DNA of 64,000 bases from assembly GCA_029582155.1 (NCBI GenBank), contig CM055894.1, positions 30,298,707-30,362,706 of the forward strand. Reading direction: 5' to 3'. Below, piece after piece: positions 10,576-21,934 of the stretch. Below the pieces are notes generated by a model. The model was given only the letters and a program-made list of their open reading frames with translations, was not told where the DNA came from and searched no databases. Position numbers and translations under genes: made by a program. This DNA comes from Panopea generosa (taxonomy: Eukaryota > Mollusca > Bivalvia > Adapedonta > Hiatellidae). How positions within the stretch are numbered: the first letter of the stretch is position 1; each line of letters begins with the position of its first letter.

Positions 10576-11223
10576 CAGTGATGACCAATATCATTAAAAT
10601 GAGCCTAGATTAATACAGAAACTTCATTATTTCAACTTTTTTCTGTAACTATATAATTCCTCAACAAAAATTAGTAGACTCACTTATTTTGAGGTCAACC
10701 GGGCAGAGCTCAGCTAAGCCAGTTCACCGTTAGTCATAATTACTTAAAATGACTTTATTCGAACCTGCTCAACTGATGTTATTGAAACTTGCTTTTGGTC
10801 GAAGGTTGCTTGGGTGTTGCCCTTTTTTGTTTTTGTTGTGTTTTTGCAATACAATGCCTCAGATTAGCATGTATGTTATATCATGGCCCTCTTGTTCTAT
10901 CTGACCTTTAAGATTTTAGTTTTAGTAATTACATATCTAGTTTTGTTTGTTGTTCACTATTTGTTTTTTGGTGCATCTGTTTATGTATTGATTAGAGATA
11001 TAGTTTGTGTTTAAATTTCCGATGATTTCTACTTATTGTGATTAATATGTTTTTGTTTAAGTTTGTTTAAGGTGTATCAATGAGAGAGAGAGAGAGTTTG
11101 TGGTGATCAACAGCCATTCTGATTAATCTGTTATGTTTGTTATTTAACTAATTGTTTAATGCATCTAGTCATGTATCATTAAAGAGAGAGAGACATGCAC
11201 AGCAAGAGGGAGATACATGTTTT

Positions 11224-11230
<7 letters not shown>

Positions 11231-11275
<45 letters not shown>
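11231..11275. repeat. (AG)n microsatellite
   Basis: About 22 uninterrupted AG repeats at 11231-11275, with shorter AG tracts at 11081-11096, 11181-11190 and 11281-11290. The 69-residue frame through it (RERERER...) is an artefact of the repeat. Confidence 0.95.
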
Positions 11276-11279
<4 letters not shown>

Positions 11280-11417
11280 CAGAGAGAGAGGATTACCACT
11301 TATTCTGATTAATCAATCTTGGTATAATTATACTAAACCTCTAAAAGTACTAAACCTATAGATACTGTTGTGGATGTCAAAACCCAAGATTTTGTGTAAA
11401 TTGTTAAACACAAGCAG

Positions 11418-12593
11418 CAGGGCTAGAATTTAACTTTTTTGTGCACTGGCAATTTTGGCCAGTGCCTAAAATTTCAACTGGCCAAATTTGAAACCAACTA
11501 GCCAAACCAATTTTCGCAGAAACTTGTAGTCCTAAATGTCTAAATAAACCCAACATTAATTGTTTCAAAGCCCACGTTTTATTTAATATGCATTATTAGC
11601 TTGTATTTATTTTATAGACAATGGTATCAAGGTTATTATATATGTTAAGGTATTTCAATTTCAAAGCAGTACTTAAAAAATAAAATTGTCTGTTATTTAT
11701 TATACTACCATATATAAATGCATACAATGATATATCATAAATAAACATTTTTAACTAAACAAAAATATGAATTGTGGATTCAACAATAACAAGTGTACAG
11801 AGACTGAGATTGAGAGATACACACATTTCTATTTATAGAATTAATATAGCCAATGGCCGTTCGTTTTAAAATTAGATCTAGATCTAGCCAAGGACGATTG
11901 TTTAACATGTGTAAATGTTGTGATATCATAGTAATATAGTTTAATTATTATGGATGATCTGTCGATCGCGTGGTTTCTACAATTGACACACCATTTTGTC
12001 ATTGTCAAGTTTATAGCCCAGTGTGATATTGAGCTGTCGCTTCCATTTCATTACAGTATTAACGGAAGGATTATTTCTCTTGTTTCTTGTTGGGACTCGC
12101 TTCCATTCATCGGTTCAGTGGAGAAAAAGATGTTTTTATCAGCCATTTTAACAGCTGACAAAATATGTAAACAATAAATTTGACGGGTTTCAACTTTACT
12201 TTTATTTTATAGAGTGAATGCGCGATCGATCAAACTAGACGCAGTCTACTCATTATGTTGTTGACGGGTTTTAACTTTACTTCCTTTTTGCAACATGAAC
12301 TCGAGATCAAAAACAATTGGACGCAGTCTTCCCATGTTAACTATTTAATACATGGAATTGACAATCGTGCTACTAGGGGGTAATTTGGCGCAAGAAGCAA
12401 AAATTGACAAGAACTCGTTATTTTTACCAGGATAATATTTGTTTATTTTCAAAATCAATAAAATGAATATAATAAGTAATTTTCTCAACTTGAAATCCAC
12501 TCGCAAAAAAATGCCAGCTTAAGTAATTTCAACTTGCATTTTCAAAATACAGCTTGCATTTTGCGAGTGGCGAGTGCTTAAATTCGAGTCCTG
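11418..12593. mobile_element. hAT-like non-autonomous DNA transposon
   Basis: The left end CAGGGCTAGAATTTAA and the right end (minus strand) CAGGACTCGAATTTAA differ at two of 16 positions. A perfect 5-bp duplication AGCAG abuts both ends (11413-11417 and 12594-12598). A subterminal inverted pair, cactggcaattttggccagtg, sits just inside the left end. No transposase frame is visible in the 1.18-kb interior. CAGG-type termini suggest hAT; the usual hAT duplication is 8 bp and a 5-bp one is atypical, so the family is tentative while the element boundaries are firm. Confidence 0.75.
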
Positions 12594-12599
12594 AGCAGT

Positions 12600-13916
12600 G
12601 TTTTTTTATTATTTCAAATATAAATATTTAATGTATTAAGTTATTGTTTTAATTATAATACTTTAACTTAAATAATTTATAATGAAAACATCAATACAGT
12701 TTTATATAAATTATTTTACAATGCAACAATATCATTGTTTGTCACATCAGAGGATCAAAGTCAACTCTTCATGTTTATGAGATAAAGATTACCAGCTTTA
12801 AATAATATGACTTTGCAAAACAAGTTATTCAAACAAATAGTTACATTTGTAGTTTAAGTGAAAATTTGTCTTGATAAGGTTCCCCAATTAACCATTATAT
12901 ATGGTTAACCACCCATATAGTGTTCTTCATGAGGAAAACATTAAACTGGCATTTTAAAAAAAAAAGCCTGCTGAGTCTAGAAACAGAACTATTTTTAACA
13001 GTTTATATTATGTTTTATTAGTCAATTACTGTTATAATTCACATATGTGATCAATGTAGATATAATATTTGCAAAGAGTTTAAGACCATAAAACATTGTT
13101 CAAAGCACTGACTTGTTATTTCTATAGTTTTCATCAAATTCCAATAACCATACACTCGTTTAATATGCTTCAACAGCTAAAATATCTTTGCCAATCAGTG
13201 TCACTCCTTTCTCCCAAATAACAATGTAATTAACTAGTTAATTGGCACCCAGCTGTGTTTTCCCCACAGGGCAGATCACACAACACAGACAAATCTCAGA
13301 TCAGCAATGTGCGCTAAATATAGTAACATTTTCCTTAGCAGGTGCTTGATCATGTGACTTGCATACAAGTATAGGAAAACCCCAAAGAGTGCAAACAATG
13401 TTCAGCTTTATTTGTCATTATAACTGAGAAAAGCCGGTAACCAAATGTTTAAAAATAGACTAGCACTTTATGTGGGGGACGCTCAAAATCCCCATGGCTC
13501 AAAAATGACAAGGTAGTCGGAATCCCCTCGATAGAATTAAAAAGGTGGTCAAAATCCACTTGGTCAAAATAGAGGGGTAGTCAAAATCCCCATGATATAT
13601 ATATATGAGGGTGTTCAATGTAGAATGTTTTTTTTGTTTTATTTTTTTTAAAAAAAGGCAGATTAACAAGCATATCCTAAATGCACACGATTTCAATATG
13701 GTGTCTCCAGCGAGTGTACCTGAAACTCGCACCTTTTCTGTGGGAAAAAAAGCACACACCTCAATACAAACTTTATATAGGGTAATAGTACTGCTTGATA
13801 CATACATGTAGTAATTATATTGTTTTTCACAGGTTAAAACATTGACTAATCTCCTGCAGATTTCTGATAAATGAACACAGAAGTGGGTGGGGTAATGTGA
13901 ATACAATCACAGCCTG
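12600..13916. other. Unassigned sequence with a small gtcaaaatcc repeat
   Basis: Mostly AT-rich sequence with no gene seen. At 13475-13600 a ~35-45-bp unit (ggtggtcaaaatcc.c) recurs four times. The 135-residue minus-strand frame at 13499-13906 runs through this repeat and low-complexity tracts, and is not a supported protein. Confidence 0.4.
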
Positions 13917-13966
13917 ACAGGCCCTATCTTACTATAGCTTTTGTATAGCTATATAATAGTAAATAA
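13917..13966. repeat. Single terminus of the 2.3-kb TIR family
   Basis: acaggccctatcttactata and the following ~30 bases match the 72-bp ends of the element at 2296-3100. No partner end was found nearby. The sequence passes directly into repeat R1 copy 2, so this is a truncated or rearranged copy. Confidence 0.7.
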
Positions 13967-13967
13967 T

Positions 13968-14822
13968 CCATCATTTACTACATGTTTTGGGATGTTGGCA
14001 GGAGATAGGAATGGGTGGTTGTGCAGGACAACATTCTGTATCTCTCATTTACCCATACAAACAATCACTAATGAAAACAGCAGCAGACGATGACATTCGC
14101 GAAATAGTCTGCGTGAACGTGTTCTGACACATTTACTCAAATAAACTGTGAACATATTATAAAGGAAATGTCAGTGTACAGACAGCATTTAGTTTAAATA
14201 ATATTTTATTCACAATAAACATGGTAATCATACATTCAATACAGCCTACATACAAGTTACAAGTGAAAAGGATCCAGAAAAGGATCCAGAAGAAAGCTAT
14301 ACTAGCTTATTATGTATCTGTTTTCTACTAATAAAGTACAGGCAACATTTCTGCTATAGACAGAATGTTTATTAAAGTGATGAATATTGTCATTTTTTTT
14401 GTTGAAACACGTTTAAAAGTATTGATATGTCTTAATTTGAAAACACATCCTCGAAAAATAAATTGTATTTGCCTTCCCTCACAAGCATTGCCTTTCCTGT
14501 TCACCGCGTAGAGCTTCCATCACAGTCGCTATGACGCTTGAATGGTGCACTTCGTGATAATTCAAACATGATTTGAAAATAGGATTGTGTGTAAAAACTA
14601 AGTTGTTTAAGTGTTTAATGTGCGGTATATTTTTAACAACCGGTAAGTGTTTTTGCCAATTATATACATAATTTAAAAATAATGAGTGTTTTGGCTTGCT
14701 CACTGAAATTGTTGCGGAAGATCCACCCATGAAAAAGCGGATGGACCATGCATGAAGAGGAAGATAGCGATCAACTATAAAAATATCAAGTCGTTAGACA
14801 ACATGCTTCAAAATGCACTAGT
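13968..14822. repeat. Dispersed repeat R1, copy 2
   Basis: Colinear with 381-1280 (ggcaggagataggaatgggtgg, gcatttagtttaa, ccgcgtagagcttccatcac, gatccaccca). The minus-strand 83-residue frame at 14479-14730 shares MEALRG with its counterpart in copy 1. It is not preserved as an open frame between copies, so no protein is claimed. Confidence 0.6.
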
Positions 14823-14842
14823 TAACTATAATGAAATGATGG

Positions 14843-15800
14843 TGTTACCGGTTTTCGATCACTTAAGTATCGCTGTTAAATATTCCAATACGGATGCTGA
14901 TACTAAATGCATGTATATAATGTTTAAGTAACTAAAAAATAATATTTTTCTACCAAAAAGATAACAAACGTAGCTCATTGCCTTCACATTCATGTTAAAT
15001 CACGGTGAACCCAATATTTGTCAAACAAAATGGCAGCACCTGAATTCGATCACATGATTGGATGATGCATTTTGTCAAACTGAAATGACATAGGGCTGCA
15101 AAAGTACAAATAAATGAGAGCAGATAAAACTGCGCTGACCTTTCACATGACAAAATATTTCTCAATGAGATTAATCCATAACCATATCAATTCACTGTAC
15201 AGCATGAGGTTTTTTAATATTTCTTATTTTTTATTTTTTTAAATTTTAGTAACCAAATGAAACACTGGTTTTAAACAAATATATATACTTTTATTTTAAT
15301 GCATCTTTATATATCCACCTCTTCTGATCCACTTCTTATGACAATCCTTTTCGACTGTTTACTTATTTTATATTCTACATTGAAATGTGGTCCTGTGCTA
15401 ACTCATTATTTTAAAAAAATATATAAGAAGGTCACTCATCAGGAACTTCTCTAATTTTTGACATGCACAAGCGAAATATTTTTATAACTTTTGACCTTTA
15501 CGTGTATTGCATCAGTTTTCAGCAGACGTGTATAAAATCGATATTCTTTTACAATAGCATTTGTCGAGGCTTAATGTAAACTGAAAAATGGACATAGTGA
15601 GAAACACATTTTTTCAGGTCTGTATCATTAAATGGCTTTCTTACTGGTATCGGAAGCATTATTTTTTATGTTTTTCATTACATTCAATGACCAGAATATT
15701 GCAAATTGTGCAGGAAGTTGAAATACGGTGCACAACACCGTTATTCTTGGAAGTGGCCGATTTCAGGTGAAGGTTGAAAACACGTTACAGCACGATACCC
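14843..15800 (+). repeat. Dispersed repeat R2, forward copy
   Basis: Matches the reverse complement of 24425-25428 over its whole length. Shared landmarks are gttaccggttttcgatcac at one end, catgaggttttt and tgtcgaggc in the middle, and ggaagttgaaatacg and tttcaggtga near the other end. Divergence is substantial. No coding domain or clear terminal repeats were seen. Confidence 0.7.
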
Positions 15801-16370
15801 AAATTTAACTCGGCACCTTACAAAGTATATCTTTATAGTAAGGGATGTTATGCTTTTAATACTGAAATCAAGAACACTAACTGCAATGAACTAGTGAAGA
15901 AAAACATTAAGAACACTTGATCGGAAATTATTAAATAAGACCATTAACTCATTTACTAGAGAAAAATTAGTTACACCAAAGACTTGTATTTATGTATTTT
16001 TGATTTGATTATCATCAAACTTATACAGTTGTTATAAAACCAAAAAATATTGGATGAATTCTTGAACTGGCCAAATCGTGTAATTAATGTCTGAGTTGTG
16101 GCCCTTGAATTGCCAAAAATTGCCTTTATTGACCTTTTATGCATTCTAGTACTCACAACTTCAACTTTATTTCAATCAAACTATTGTAGTAGTTATATAA
16201 CACTTATATCTTGGACAACTTCTTGAACTGGTCAAATCAGATAACTATAGTCACAGTTATGGTCTTTGAATCATTGAACTGGCCAAATCAGATAATTAGT
16301 GTTGGAGTTTGAATTGTCAAAAATTGTGATATTTGACCTTGTGTGCATCAAGCACTTGCAATTTTTATTA
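15801..16370. repeat. Tandem 'ttgaactggccaaatc' module fragment
   Basis: From about 16010 to 16360 a module of ~100-130 bp recurs (cttatacagttgttataa..., ttcttgaactggccaaatc, gagttrtggcc...ttgaa, gtgtgcatcaagcactt). The same wording recurs at 56060-56650, so it belongs to the E-type repeats listed below. 15801-16000 holds nothing recognisable. Confidence 0.5.
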
Positions 16371-17620
16371 GCTCATCTTTTTGAAAAATACGAAGAGCTA
16401 TTGTCATGACCCTGGCGTCATCGGCGTTGTTGTCGTCCACTGGTTAAAGTTTTATGTTAAGCTCAGCCTTTTCTCTGTTTCTGAACAAACAACCCATGTT
16501 ACGGTCAATAAACTTCATAAACACATTCATATCATGTTATACAAACAATGTATATAGTAACTTACCTAAATTTCCATACTTTGGGCTCTAAAACCTTAGG
16601 TTAAAGTTTTTTGCTTAGCTCAGGTTTGGTTAAAGTTTTATGTTTAGTGTAACAAAGTCAGGAATCCAATATGGATTTATGTGAATAGATTGATTTCTGT
16701 AGTAATAAAAAATGTACACAAATTAAAATACAGAACACGGGACAATTATACTGCGCTCACCTGACCCATTTATCAAACGTCTCATTAGCTACAAGACAGG
16801 CGGGTCCGTACATATTGCACCGTCACGGCAATTAATAAAACAGAGAAATTGTCACAGCTAATGGTGGATAATGGGCGCGTGATGCACTTAGCTAAAGTAG
16901 ATGTCGTTCTTACTAGTAAAACGTGGGCGCATCATTCTAACAATTAGCAATTAATAAAAGTTGTTAATAATCAAAACAACATTGACAGCCGTGTAACACT
17001 AACGGTATATAAAGGACCCGTTTTACCTGTACAGGAGCTCGGAATTCGATGTACTTTTAGGCCTCATTACTTTGACGAAACTAAATTAGACTGCGCCGTC
17101 GTGAACATTTAAGTTAGAAATTAAACTTGTGTCAAATTTAGGAATTGAATTTATAATAGTGATAACTTAGAAATTTAACTTACAGTAACTTTAGAAATTG
17201 GACTCGTTAGAACTTTGAATTAGACTTGTAATAACTTTAGATCGAATTTATAATAAACATTTATAATCTCAGCTAACTTGTGAATTTGTATTTCCACCCT
17301 CATTGCGCTACATTAGCTCAGCTTTTTCTCTGTTGCTGAACAAACTACTCATGTTTTGGTGACTAAACTTCATAAACACATTCATATTGTGTTATAGAAA
17401 CAATGCTAACTTACCTAATCCACATACTTTGGGCTTTTAAACCCTAGGCTAAAGTGTTTTGTTTAGCTTGGGTTTGATTTTTTTGATTTTTTTTTGATCA
17501 ATTTTATTTTTCAGTAATACTTTTAATTCTGTAAACTGATCACCATCAACTAAAAAAAGTTTATCACTGACCTTGAACCATTTAATGGTTAATACTGTCA
17601 TTATCCGGTTGGTTAAAGCC
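16371..17620 (+). repeat. Repeat C (5' stem-loop family), interrupted by a solo LTR
   Basis: It opens with a stem-loop (agctcatcttttt...gaagagct), then cctggcgtcatcggcgttgt, then near-duplicate modules containing taaagttttatg and ctcagctttttctctgttgctgaac. The module is split at 16647/17313 by the LTR described next. Joining the flanks restores the module as seen intact at 16443-16500. The 3' end is unclear. Confidence 0.6.
16648..17312 (+). mobile_element. Solo LTR, 665 bp, 4-bp target duplication
   Basis: It begins TGTAAC and ends GCTACA, giving the TG...CA ends of an LTR. The perfect duplication TTAG flanks it (16644-16647 and 17313-17316). Internally there is a TATA box (tatataaag, 17006-17014) and a polyadenylation signal AATAAA at 17252-17257, in the order expected for U3-R-U5 on the + strand. 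No internal region or second LTR accompanies it, so it is a solo LTR left by recombination. A 4-bp duplication is typical of several Ty3/Gypsy lineages, but class assignment is inference. Confidence 0.85.
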
Positions 17621-18275
17621 TCATTAAACTTCCACTTTTTGATAATAACAAAAATGATTGTAAATAAATGTGTTTGGGTTTAAAAAGTATTGCGAAAACC
17701 ATTCCTGTAGACCCCTTATCGACCGTTTTAAAAAAAGCGAGAAAATAAATAAATTCGATCGAAATGTTATTTTCTTAATCGAGCGATCCAAACTTTTAAC
17801 TTTGTAATTCTGTAATGACTCGGTTGCTCTCCGACTGTATCTCGAGCAGTGTTCGAAAATACACAAATGACTACTGCTGTGGTAGTGTGCGGATTAAGAC
17901 TAATAGATAAGGGGTCACAAGATTAGAAAAGTTTTGTCTTCGCTAATATTATGTATCGTTATTTGGTTTTCTTTTCTTTTTTAAATATATTGATGTCTGC
18001 AATAAAACTGTATTACACTGAAAAACAATGAGTACAGAATACTAGTTTGGTCTAGAAATTCTTGCTCAGGATCCTCCCTTGCATATACACGTGATACTAC
18101 CGCATGCGTTATAACGTCACATACCACTTTATCGCAGTCAATTTTGAGAAGCTACCAAGGGTGGTTAGTTTAGTACAGTTATTAAAAAAGAAATTTTATT
18201 TTTAATTCTATATAACATGCAATAAATTATCTCGTGGGTTCCAGTTCAAAATTAAATCAAAATTTTATACTCTGC
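17621..18275. other. Unassigned AT-rich sequence
   Basis: No gene, terminal repeat or tandem array recognised. Short minus-strand frames (17624-17866) have no family resemblance. Confidence 0.35.
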
Positions 18276-18670
18276 CCCATTTCAACTTTGTAACAGACCC
18301 CAAGACCCTAACCTCCCCCCAATCCCTGCCAATTCTTTATTTTTAAAATTTTGTTTTTTGTTAAATCAAATACTGTCCCATTTCAACTTTGTTACAGACC
18401 CTCACCCCCACCCCCCACCCCCATCACCCTCCCATTTTTTTTAAAATTTTGTTTTTTATTAAATCAAATACTGTCCCATTTCAACTTTGTTACAGACCCC
18501 TACCCCATCCCTGCCCATTTTTTTAAAAAAAATGTTTTTGTTTTAAATTAAATACCCATTTCAACTTTGTTACTGATCCAATGACATCCCCCACGCCCAC
18601 CAAGGTCAGCCTCCCCCACCCCCTCCCCATTTTTTTCTTTTAAATTTTGTTTTATTTTAAATTTAATACT
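18276..18670. repeat. Tandem repeat with poly-C and poly-T tracts
   Basis: Four copies, spaced 80-101 bp, of ccatttcaactttgttacag followed by a C-rich tract and a tttttttaaaattttgtttt tract (anchors at 18281, 18382, 18480 and 18560). Open frames here are by-products of the repeat. Confidence 0.8.
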
Positions 18671-18844
18671 ATTCTGCCCCTTTATTCTGTCCTAATAGTG
18701 CTACTTGCACATACATGTATCTACTATTTTGCTTATATGAAAGATGCTTTCATTCTGATGGTACATAATAATATACTGTTCTGTGACAAGGCTAGAATAG
18801 TTGAGTTAACACTGTTCTTCAACATCTCTATTTTTTTGTGATTT

Positions 18845-19939
18845 TTGTCTCGTCGCGACGAAGGAGAGACAAGATTAAGGTGTTGCTTTTTCTGCGACGG
18901 CGGCGGCAGCGGCGACTGCATCAAACATTTATAATTAGCTCCAACGTTAAGTTTTCGTTTTTACACTATATCTCAAGTACAAGTGCGAGGACACTCATAC
19001 TTGGATTATAGTTACAACTAACACCCTGCATCACATTATATACTGCAGATGCTGAGTATGACTTACATTGAATGGTCCAATGACTTTGTTTGATGCTGAA
19101 TTTTGCATTTACCTCCAGTGTTAAGTTTTTGTTTTTACACTATTTCTCAACAAGTACAAGTGCTAGGATACTCATACTTGGATCATAGTGACAACTAACA
19201 CCCTGCATAACATTATATACTGCAAATGCTGAGTGTGACTAACATTTCATGGTCCATTGACATTGTTTGATGCTGAAGTACTTGTGCTAAAAAAGGACAC
19301 CCATACTTGGATTATAGTTACAACTAACACCCTGCATTACATACAATTCAGATTCTGAGTACTTTTTTATATATTTTTTTTAAAATATTTAAAAAAAATT
19401 TTATACTTTTTTTATTTTTATTTATTTATTTTTTTTTTAATTCTTTTTTTAAATATGTTTTACTTAGAAATACTGGTTATTTTTTTAAAAAAAAAAATAT
19501 GTTTAACTTAGAAATACTGGTTAAAGTTGTGTTTTTTTAAATATGTTTTACTTAGAAATACTGGTTAAAGTTTTGTGTGCAACTACCATGAAGTTCATAT
19601 CTCAAAAATCACTTAATGTATTTGATCGAAACTTCACACAATACTTCCTACAATATTTCTTAGTCATTAAACCTACTACGTTAACCAAGTTAGATAACTC
19701 ATGCATGAATATAATATTTTAATTATTTTCTCACCCATGTGTGTATTAACGGTCAAAGCAGAAACGGCAAGACATATCAGTCCGCGGAATACTTGTTTTT
19801 AAATCTGTTTATTTTTCAATAATAGTATTGATTTTTTAAACTAATCACCATCATGTTTAAAAAGTTTACTCCACTGACTGACCTACTTAATAGATTTGGA
19901 AAAAAAGAGTGTCTGCACCCGTTTGCGGTGCTCTTGTTT
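18845..19939 (+). repeat. Repeat D (5' stem-loop, 3' CTTGTTT)
   Basis: It opens with the stem-loop gtctcgtcgcgacgaaggagagac and a cggcggcggcagcggc tract. Modules of ~140-170 bp follow (acaagtgcgaggacactcatacttgg, acaactaacaccctgcat...), then an A/T-rich part with three copies of cttagaaatactggtta. It ends gcggtgctcttgttt at about 19939. No coding capacity seen. Confidence 0.7.
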
Positions 19940-20478
19940 AATATCGGTGCACTGAGAAATAATGTGTAAGTGTTATCAGGTCTATGGAGCAATATGATAA
20001 TCCATTAATCAGACAAAGCTGAAGTGTTTATTAGGACCGGATACACATCCCCAGCATAGCTGAAATGATAGTATGGTTTAAATTGAAGTGGAGAATAGGT
20101 CAGAAGTTGAAAAAAGGTCAAAATATAAGTTATTTCATTCATTTCTTCGATATAATATAACTTTCACTTTATAATGTATCTGCGTTTTTAAGTGATTGAT
20201 TGTTGGCCTAGTTATTGACCCAAAGAATGTCAAATTGGGCCAATATATATGTAATCAATTATTGGCAATTTTATTGATTGACTGCTTCTAATATCCGGGT
20301 CGATTTTCAATTATTTTATTTATGTGACTTAATGAAATAAAATAGGCTAGATAAATAGTTTTTAAGGTATCAGATTCTCTGGCGTCTCATTAGAATTGAA
20401 GGATGTTGGTAGTTGAAAAAATGATCTCGTTTCATATGCACCCTCTAACTGCTCAAGAAAAAGTAGTTCTTGATTGTT

Positions 20479-21934
20479 AGCTCTACTGGCCAGAAGAAGT
20501 GCTTATGCGATGTATGGATGTTTCTATTGCATAGGGGACTATACAGAAGATTTTTTTTTCGATCTGAAATTAAAGATGGCCACCGTTACCCCTAAAAATA
20601 GTCCAAAACTTAAAAAATCTTCTTCTCATGAACGGCAAAACAGATTTTCAAAATGTTTATGTAGTAATGATGACCAACTATAGTTTTGTTAGATTTGTTC
20701 AAATGGTGTCCCTAGGGTAAAAAATGATCCCGTCCCGAGGCATCATTTAGAGGACACATGTCAATATAATATTTTTTTTATTTATTTTTTTTAAATGGAA
20801 ATGATTTTGCCTATATCTTTACAAAAGCATTGTTAAGTGAAGGAGGTTAAGATTTGTAAAAATGACTGGGTTCCTATGTTTTAAAGGGTACAAATTTGGA
20901 ATTACTAAAATCGTTTTCATAAGAACCGATTTGTCAGATTTGTACATATTTGATATAAATTATCCCTATGTGTAGGGGTTTGACTGCAGATAAGAACTTA
21001 GGGGCTAAATTTATAGGGGCTCTGTAAGGGGACTTATAATTTTACATAGGGATACTATGGGAAAACAGAAAATTCTTTTTTTCCCATTTATTCTGAAACC
21101 ACTAGGCCAATTAAACTGAAACTTCACATGGATGTTTATATTGCATAAGAGATTATACAGAAGATTTTTTTTTCTATCTAAAATTCAAGATGGCCACCGT
21201 TACTAAAAATAGTCCAAAACTTATCTCATGAACAGCCCAACAGATTTTCAAAATGTTTATGTATTTATGATGACCAACTGTAGTTTTGTTAGATTTGTTC
21301 AAATGGTGTCCTTAGGGTTAAAAATGACCCCGTCCCGATGTTTCTATTACATAGGAGAATTTCAAAAGTGTATCGCATAATCGACTCAACAACTCTTGTG
21401 TATCATAAGTAAATTTTATTCACATAATTATAAAGTTCTCATAAGTTCAAAGTCACAAGCTAACATTTTTAAACTCGCTATTGCTCGTTTAAACCAAACC
21501 TAGTCTTACTAACATCTTACTCTGACCGTGGCTCAAACTTAACTCTCTGACTTGTCTCTCCTGAAAACAGTCTCTTAATGAATAAACAGCTATTCTATCA
21601 TTGGACAATTAATTCCTACATTACTATTGGTCAGTTAACCAATTACCGATCTTAAAGTCCAGCCCACAATTACCTTGACAGCAATACATCAAGATAACCC
21701 TAGGCTATCATTTATCTCCAGTAAACTGTCATCCTATCTCATTAAACTGTCATAGATTCAAGATTCAAGACTTCCTCACTTATATGTACAATGTTTCTCA
21801 ATACATACATATATCAATATATTTATTTATGTCAAATGAAGTATCTTCAATTCTAACATCTCACTAGCATCCCATAATGTTACAAGTGCTATGGTCACTA
21901 TGTCAGTAGAGCGGCCCTCTTGGGCCTTTTGTTT
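20479..21934 (+). repeat. Repeat A, copy 1, split by an LTR-like insert
   Basis: It starts agctctactggcc-agaag and shares with other A copies ggatgtttctattgcatag, gaagatttttttttcgatct, aagatggccaccgttac and caactatagttttgttagat. It ends in gcggccctcttgggcctttt. The 3' part (ttcaaaa-agtgctatggyc) is interrupted at 21370/21884 by a ~513-bp insert. The 5' part is a rearranged copy with the interior module present twice. Confidence 0.75.
21371..21883 (-). mobile_element. LTR-like insert in repeat A
   Basis: Flanked by direct AAGTG (21366-21370 and 21884-21888). Joining the flanks restores the A-family phrase ttcaaaaagtgctatggcc. Read on the minus strand it starts TGTAACATTATGGG and ends GCGATACA, LTR-style TG...CA ends resembling those of the solo LTR at 16648. 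A minus-strand GAATAAAA lies about 40 bases from its 3' end, where a polyadenylation signal is expected. The exact edge is ambiguous by 1-2 bases because the ends and the duplication overlap. Confidence 0.65.

Noticed and set aside
11152-11361. Arg-Glu repeat protein
   Set aside because: Produced by the (AG)n microsatellite.
13499-13906. 135-residue minus-strand frame as a gene
   Set aside because: It runs through a local gtcaaaatcc repeat and low-complexity A/T tracts, has no family resemblance, and its repeated DFDYP/GFRLP wording comes from the DNA repeat.
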